Positions 60,187 to 64,000 of a stretch of 64,000 nt of DNA are shown piece after piece. Under the pieces are notes generated by a model. That model saw only the letters and a program-made list of their open reading frames with translations. It was not told the DNA's origin and searched no databases. Position 1 is the stretch's first letter, and every line of letters begins with the position of its first letter. Both the position numbers and the translations under genes were made by a program. Where the stretch lies: positions 1 through 64,000 of the forward strand of contig CAKTVL010000008.1 of the NCBI GenBank assembly GCA_934623575.1, read 5' to 3'. The DNA comes from an uncultured Oscillospiraceae bacterium. Lineage in GTDB: Bacteria > Bacillota > Clostridia > Oscillospirales > Oscillospiraceae.

Positions 60187-60623
60187 GACTCCGCCGCCCC
60201 CTTCAGCAGGATGTCCACGGCGTCCAGATAGCCCGCAAAGCCCCGGCCTGTCACAGTGGCGATACACGCCGGACGGACGTAGCTGATCTGCCGGAAGTCC
60301 TCCCGTGCGGCCACGTCGGAGATGTGTACCTCCACCGCAGGGATGGCCACAGCCTTCAGCGCATCCAGCAGCGCCACGCTGGTGTGGGTATAGGCCGCCG
60401 GGTTGAGGATAATGCCCTCCACCCCGTCGAAATACGCCTGCTGGATGGCGTCCACCAGCGCGCCCTCGTGGTTGGACTGGAAGAAGGACACCTCCGCGCC
60501 GCGCCTTTCTGCGTGGGCGCGGATCAGCTCCAGCAGCTGGGCATAGGTGCCGCTGCCGTAAATGGCCGGCTCCCGGATGCCCAGCATATTGAGATTGGGG
60601 CCGTTGATGACCAGCAGCTTCAT
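60183..60623 (-). CDS. aroQ: type II 3-dehydroquinate dehydratase
   Basis: The 146-residue enzyme: KLLVINGPNLNMLGIREPAI with the catalytic Y near 22 (YGSGTYAQL), QSNHEGALVDAIQQAYFDGV, ILNPAAYTHTSVALLDALKA and EVHISDVAAREDFRQISYV. Complete type II fold. ATG at 60623 overlaps aroEK by 4 bases (ATGA). Confidence 0.95.
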   Translation of the reverse strand: MKLLVINGPNLNMLGIREPAIYGSGTYAQLLELIRAHAERRGAEVSFFQSNHEGALVDAIQQAYFDGVEGIILNPAAYTHTSVALLDALKAVAIPAVEVHISDVAAREDFRQISYVRPACIATVTGRGFAGYLDAVDILLKGAAES

Positions 60624-61858
60624 ATCGTCCACTCCTTTTCGATCCGCTCCGCCGTGTCCTCCGGTGAGCCGTCGCCGTTCACCCGCAGGTCAGCGGCAGC
60701 GCAGTAGATGTCGTAGCGCTCCTCGTACCGGCGGCGCAGCGCTTCCGGGTCGGCGGAAAGCGGCCTGTCCGCCGTGGCGGTCAGCTTGTCCGGCGAGCGA
60801 TCCAGAAACACCAGCCGTCCGGTGCGCCGCAGCGCCCGCAGGTTCTCCGGCCGCAGGACGGCGCCGCCGCCGGTGGCGATGACCTTGCCGCCGCTTGCCG
60901 CCGCTGATGCCACTGCCTCCTTCTCCCGCTCCCGGAAGGCGCTCTCGCCCTTTGCGGCGAAATAGTCCGGGACGGGCATGCCCACGGCCTGCTCCACCAG
61001 CGCGTCCGTGTCCACGAATTCCTTTCCGGTGCGCTGCGCCAGCAGCCGCCCCACGGTGGTCTTGCCGGAGGAGGGCATGCCGATGAGCACAATGTTCTCC
61101 ATCCGGCGCAGCACCGTGCGATAGGCCAGCTCAATGTCCCCCGCCGTGGCTTCACAGCCCCGGAACAGGGCGCTGGCATAGGCGGCCTGCGCCGCCAGCA
61201 TATACAGCCCGCCCTCCGCAGGGATGCCCCGCTGCCGGGCGCTGAGCACCAGCTCGCTGCGCAGAGGGTTATAGATCACGTCCACCACGCCCTCCAGGCA
61301 GGGAAAGCCGTCCAGCTCCACCGGGCAGCCGCCCAGATCGGGGTACATGCCGCAGGGCGTCGTGTTGATGATGCAGGCGGCGTCCCCGTGCTCCTCCGCC
61401 GCCTGACGGTAGGTAACAGCGCCGTCTCTGCCGCTGCGGGAGACGCGGTACACCTCCGCCGCGCCCAGCTGCGATGCCGCCGCCCGCGCCGTTTTGGATG
61501 TGCCGCCGGTACCGAGGATCAGCACCTTTTTGCCGGACAGCACCAGACCCATGCGGCGTATCAGCGCCAGCATACCGGCAAGATCCGTGTTGTCGCCGTA
61601 CAGCTTGCCGTCCCGGTTCACCACGGTGTTCACCGCGCCGATGGCCCGCGCCGTATCGGACAGCTGATCCAGATAGGGAATGACCCGCTCCTTATAGGGG
61701 ATCGTCACGTTGATGCCCGCAAAATCGCGCTTCACGAGAAACGCTTCCAGCTCCTCCGGCTTCAGCGGCCAGAGGCGGTAGTCGTAGTCCGCCAGCGCGC
61801 GGTGTATCTGGGGCGAGTAGCTGTGCCCCAGAGGGTAGCCGATCAATCCGCAGTTCAC
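60620..61858 (-). CDS. aroE: shikimate dehydrogenase-shikimate kinase fusion
   Basis: A 412-residue bifunctional protein. Residues 1-262 are AroE: CGLIGYPLGHSYSPQIHRAL, GINVTIPYKERVIPYLDQ (catalytic K), NTDLAGM, LGTGGTSKTARAAASQLGA (NADP). Residues 263-412 are AroK: ENIVLIGMPSSGKTTVGRLL (Walker A), VDTDALVEQ, ATGGGAVLRPENLRALRR. Fusion of these two steps is known in Clostridia. GTG start at 61858 overlaps aroC by 4 bases (GTGA). Confidence 0.95.
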   Translation of the reverse strand: MNCGLIGYPLGHSYSPQIHRALADYDYRLWPLKPEELEAFLVKRDFAGINVTIPYKERVIPYLDQLSDTARAIGAVNTVVNRDGKLYGDNTDLAGMLALIRRMGLVLSGKKVLILGTGGTSKTARAAASQLGAAEVYRVSRSGRDGAVTYRQAAEEHGDAACIINTTPCGMYPDLGGCPVELDGFPCLEGVVDVIYNPLRSELVLSARQRGIPAEGGLYMLAAQAAYASALFRGCEATAGDIELAYRTVLRRMENIVLIGMPSSGKTTVGRLLAQRTGKEFVDTDALVEQAVGMPVPDYFAAKGESAFREREKEAVASAAASGGKVIATGGGAVLRPENLRALRRTGRLVFLDRSPDKLTATADRPLSADPEALRRRYEERYDIYCAAADLRVNGDGSPEDTAERIEKEWTI

Positions 61859-62955
61859 AGCCCCGCCCCCTTCGCCAGATAGTCCGTGCCGAAGCGCTGG
61901 GTCAGCAGGTCGCACAGCACCAGCGCCGTGACACTGTCCAGCACCGGGCAGATGCGGCGGATAATGGCCGGGTCGTGGCGGCCGTGAATGGTCAGCTCCG
62001 CGTCCTCGCCCCGGAGGAAGTCCACGGTCTGCTGGGGCTGGCCGATGGAGGGCGTGGGCTTCACGGCGCACTGGAACACCACGTCCATGCCGTTGGTGAT
62101 GCCGCCGTTGATGCCGCCGTTGCGGTTGGTCTCCGTCACCACCCGCCCGTTCTCCATGCGGAGGCTGTCGTTGAAATCGGAGCCGTATCCGCACACGGCG
62201 GAGAAGCCGCCGCCGAATTCAATGCCCTTCACGCCGCCGATGGAGAACACCGCGTGGCTCAGCAGGCTCTCCACGCTGTCGAACCACGGCTCGCCCACAC
62301 CGGCGGGCAGGCCGCACACGGCGGTCTGGGTGATGCCGCCTACGCTGTCCTGACGCTCTCTGGCTGCCAAAATGGCGGCGCTGATGGCTTGGGCGGCCTC
62401 GTCCGTCAGGGCGGGGAAATCCGCCCCCTGCAGGGCGGCCACGTCCGCCGCCGCACGGTCGGCAAAGGGGCGATCCCACGCGTCGCCGCAGCGAAGGATG
62501 TGTGTGCCCACGGTGACGCCCACACCGGCAAGGGCGGACAGCAGGATGGCGCCCGCCGCCACCAGCGGCGCGGTGACGCGGCCGGAGAAGTGTCCGCCGC
62601 CCCGCCAGTCCTCATAGCCGTGGTATTTGCAATAGGCGGCGTAGTCCGCGTGGGAGGGGCGGGCAAGGCCGTAGGTATAATCCCCGCTGCGGGTGTTCTC
62701 GTTGGGGATGACGATGGTCAGCGGCGTGCCGGTGGTGCGCCCCTGAAAGACGCCGCTGAGTATCTGATAGTTGTCCGGCTCCTGCCGGGCGGTATCCAGC
62801 GCCGTGGTGGGACGGCGGCGGGACAGCTGGCGGCGGAGGAAATCCCCGTCCACCGGCAGACCGGGTGCCAGACCGTCCAGCACCGCGCCCACGGCAGCGC
62901 CGTGGCTCTCGCCGAACAGCGTCAGCGTGACCGCTTGTCCAAAGGTGTTTTTCAT
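61855..62955 (-). CDS. aroC: chorismate synthase
   Basis: The 366-residue FMN-dependent enzyme: LTLFGESHGAAVGAVLDGLA, LSRRRPTTALDTARQEPDNY, GLARPSHADYAAYCKYHGYE, RGGGHFSGRVTAPLVAAGAI, and near the end FLRGEDAELTIHGRHDPAII. All family signatures present. It overlaps aroB by 4 bases. Confidence 0.97.
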   Translation of the reverse strand: MKNTFGQAVTLTLFGESHGAAVGAVLDGLAPGLPVDGDFLRRQLSRRRPTTALDTARQEPDNYQILSGVFQGRTTGTPLTIVIPNENTRSGDYTYGLARPSHADYAAYCKYHGYEDWRGGGHFSGRVTAPLVAAGAILLSALAGVGVTVGTHILRCGDAWDRPFADRAAADVAALQGADFPALTDEAAQAISAAILAARERQDSVGGITQTAVCGLPAGVGEPWFDSVESLLSHAVFSIGGVKGIEFGGGFSAVCGYGSDFNDSLRMENGRVVTETNRNGGINGGITNGMDVVFQCAVKPTPSIGQPQQTVDFLRGEDAELTIHGRHDPAIIRRICPVLDSVTALVLCDLLTQRFGTDYLAKGAGL

Positions 62956-63962
62956 GCGTTCCTCTCCTCCCAGCGGCGGAGTATCTCCTCCGGCGTCATT
63001 GTTTCCATGCGGAAGGTGCCCGGCTCGTCCACCAGCACGGCGGTAACGGAGCCAGAGGCCGCTTTTTTGTCGTGCAGCAGATAGGGCAGCAGCTGCCCGG
63101 CGGTGCAGCCGCACTCCGTGGGCAGGCCGCACCTCTGCAATATGGCGGTCAGCCGGGGGCGCAGCGGCGGCGCGCACATGGGCACCATGCCCAGCGCCAC
63201 GCATTCGCCGTGGAGCAGCTCTCCCCCGGCGCAGCTCTCGATGGCGTGGCCGAGGGTGTGGCCGAAATTCAGCACCCGGCGCAGCCCCTGCTCGGTGGGA
63301 TCCTGCTCCACCACCTGCGCCTTGATGCGCAGAGAGCGGGCGATGATCTCCGGCAGGGCGGCGGTCAGGTCGGAAGCCGTCTCGATCAGGCTCAGGAGCG
63401 ATGCGTCGCAGGTCATGGCCATTTTCACGCTCTCGGCCAGTCCCTCGGCTATCTGCCGCGGGGAAAGCGTCCGGAGGACGTCCGTGTCGATGAGCACGGC
63501 GCGGGGCTGGTGGAACGCGCCCACCGCGTTCTTCACACCGTCCAGGTCGATGGCGGTCTTGCCGCCCACGGAGGAATCCACCTGCGCCAGCAGCGTGGTG
63601 GGGATGTTGTAAAAATCAACGCCGCGCATGTAGGTGGCGGCGGCAAAGCCCGCCAGATCGCCCACCATACCGCCGCCCACGGCGGCCACGCAGTCGCCGC
63701 GATCCATGTGTAGGCGCAGCATCTCCCGCAGAAGCAGGTGATAGCTGTCCATGCTCTTGCTGCCCTCCCCTGCTGGCAGGGTGCAGATGCGGGACTGGCG
63801 GCACCGGCTCGCTATGGCCTGTGCGTATTCCTGCGGCACGCCGCTGTCCGTCACCACCAGCACGCGGCGGTCAAGGGACAGGTGCTCCCCGGCGCGAGCC
63901 AACGCGCCGGGCTCCAGCAGGATGGGGTAGCTCTGCGCTCCCAGTGAAACGGAAATGACCAT
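62952..63962 (-). CDS. aroB: 3-dehydroquinate synthase
   Basis: The 336-residue NAD- and zinc-dependent enzyme: VAAVGGGMVGDLAGFAAATY, NIPTTLLAQVDSSVGGKTAI, GLAESVKMAM, RVLNFGHTLGHAIESCAGGE (zinc ligands), HGECVALGMV. First visible gene of the aro operon; 13 bases follow the stop of the gene upstream. Confidence 0.97.
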   Translation of the reverse strand: MVISVSLGAQSYPILLEPGALARAGEHLSLDRRVLVVTDSGVPQEYAQAIASRCRQSRICTLPAGEGSKSMDSYHLLLREMLRLHMDRGDCVAAVGGGMVGDLAGFAAATYMRGVDFYNIPTTLLAQVDSSVGGKTAIDLDGVKNAVGAFHQPRAVLIDTDVLRTLSPRQIAEGLAESVKMAMTCDASLLSLIETASDLTAALPEIIARSLRIKAQVVEQDPTEQGLRRVLNFGHTLGHAIESCAGGELLHGECVALGMVPMCAPPLRPRLTAILQRCGLPTECGCTAGQLLPYLLHDKKAASGSVTAVLVDEPGTFRMETMTPEEILRRWEERNA

Positions 63963-63975
63963 GGTCTGCTCTCCC

Positions 63976-64000
63976 TCAGATGGTATTGGCGTAGTAGGAG
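63976..64000 (-). CDS. C-terminal fragment of an upstream gene, cut by the window
   Basis: Reading the minus strand from 64000, one frame ends SYYANTI and TGA at 63976-63978, 13 bases before the aroB start. Spacing suggests an operon partner (prephenate dehydrogenase would fit the pathway), but seven residues are not enough to identify it. Confidence 0.35.

Noticed and set aside
1-64000. CRISPR array or rRNA operon
   Set aside because: No regularly spaced repeats and no rRNA-like stretches were seen on reading.

Overview
The window looks like chromosomal DNA of a gut Clostridia member close to Oscillospiraceae (Flavonifractor/Pseudoflavonifractor-like). The right end (about 51.9-64 kb) is GC-rich, tightly overlapping core DNA. 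The left 50 kb is a more AT-rich, mosaic stack of mobile elements and defence genes. Species cannot be fixed from the sequence alone.

Layout. (A) 1-12652 is the right part of an integrative element: a winged-helix replication-type protein and excisionase-like gene (351-988), a DUF6076 gene, a BRO-N/DinD-like gene, and a tight seven-gene minus-strand operon at 3698-11399 (XRE regulator, ParB-like, PD-(D/E)XK nuclease, SNF2 helicase, second ParB-like, radical SAM, GHKL/Hsp90-like ATPase). I do not recognise that gene set as a named system; it is the best candidate for an undescribed defence or DNA-modification system here. The element ends at a 3' half of tRNA-Pro(UGG) at 12608-12652. (B) 12653-35273 is a second element: a Lamassu-like pair (DUF4297 nuclease + SMC-like ATPase), tyrosine integrase, excisionase, MobP-type relaxase with Sel1 repeats, relaxosome RHH protein, winged-helix replication-type protein with a probable antisense RNA, a membrane sigma-like protein, a full type I restriction-modification operon with a DUF4145 gene, an AlbA_2 protein with its XRE regulator, two degenerate tyrosine recombinases, and an HTH-fused AAA-ATPase/nuclease. 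It ends at a second, sequence-diverged tRNA-Pro(UGG) 3' half at 35229-35273. (C) From 35274 a third element start carries an XRE-AIPR pair with a perfect palindromic operator, an integrase and an integrase remnant (to about 38.8 kb).

39.0-50.1 kb is a minus-strand accessory cluster mixing helicases (DUF3427/PLD and UPF1-like with a DUF2726-like end), ADP-ribose enzymes (macro domain, ADP-ribosylglycohydrolase), Nmad3, a vWA protein, an ArsC/Spx-like protein and a GIY-YIG protein, headed by a chimeric XRE-DUF5655 relic. 50.2-51.4 kb is a TetR / cysteine-rich KTR / truncated DUF998 unit.

51.9-64 kb is core: two-component system, GT2 glycosyltransferase, HI0933-like flavoprotein with ruvX, then a shikimate operon aroB-aroC-aroEK(fusion)-aroQ-aroA-DAHP synthase, mostly joined by 4-bp ATGA/GTGA overlaps.

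Cross-cutting patterns: the same XRE family heads three separate accessory clusters; a hairpin plus a TTCTTTGTYTAT-GCGGCGCAG motif recurs at least six times between 2.5 and 35.3 kb; and defence cargo sits between the left attachment site and the integrase in both B and C.
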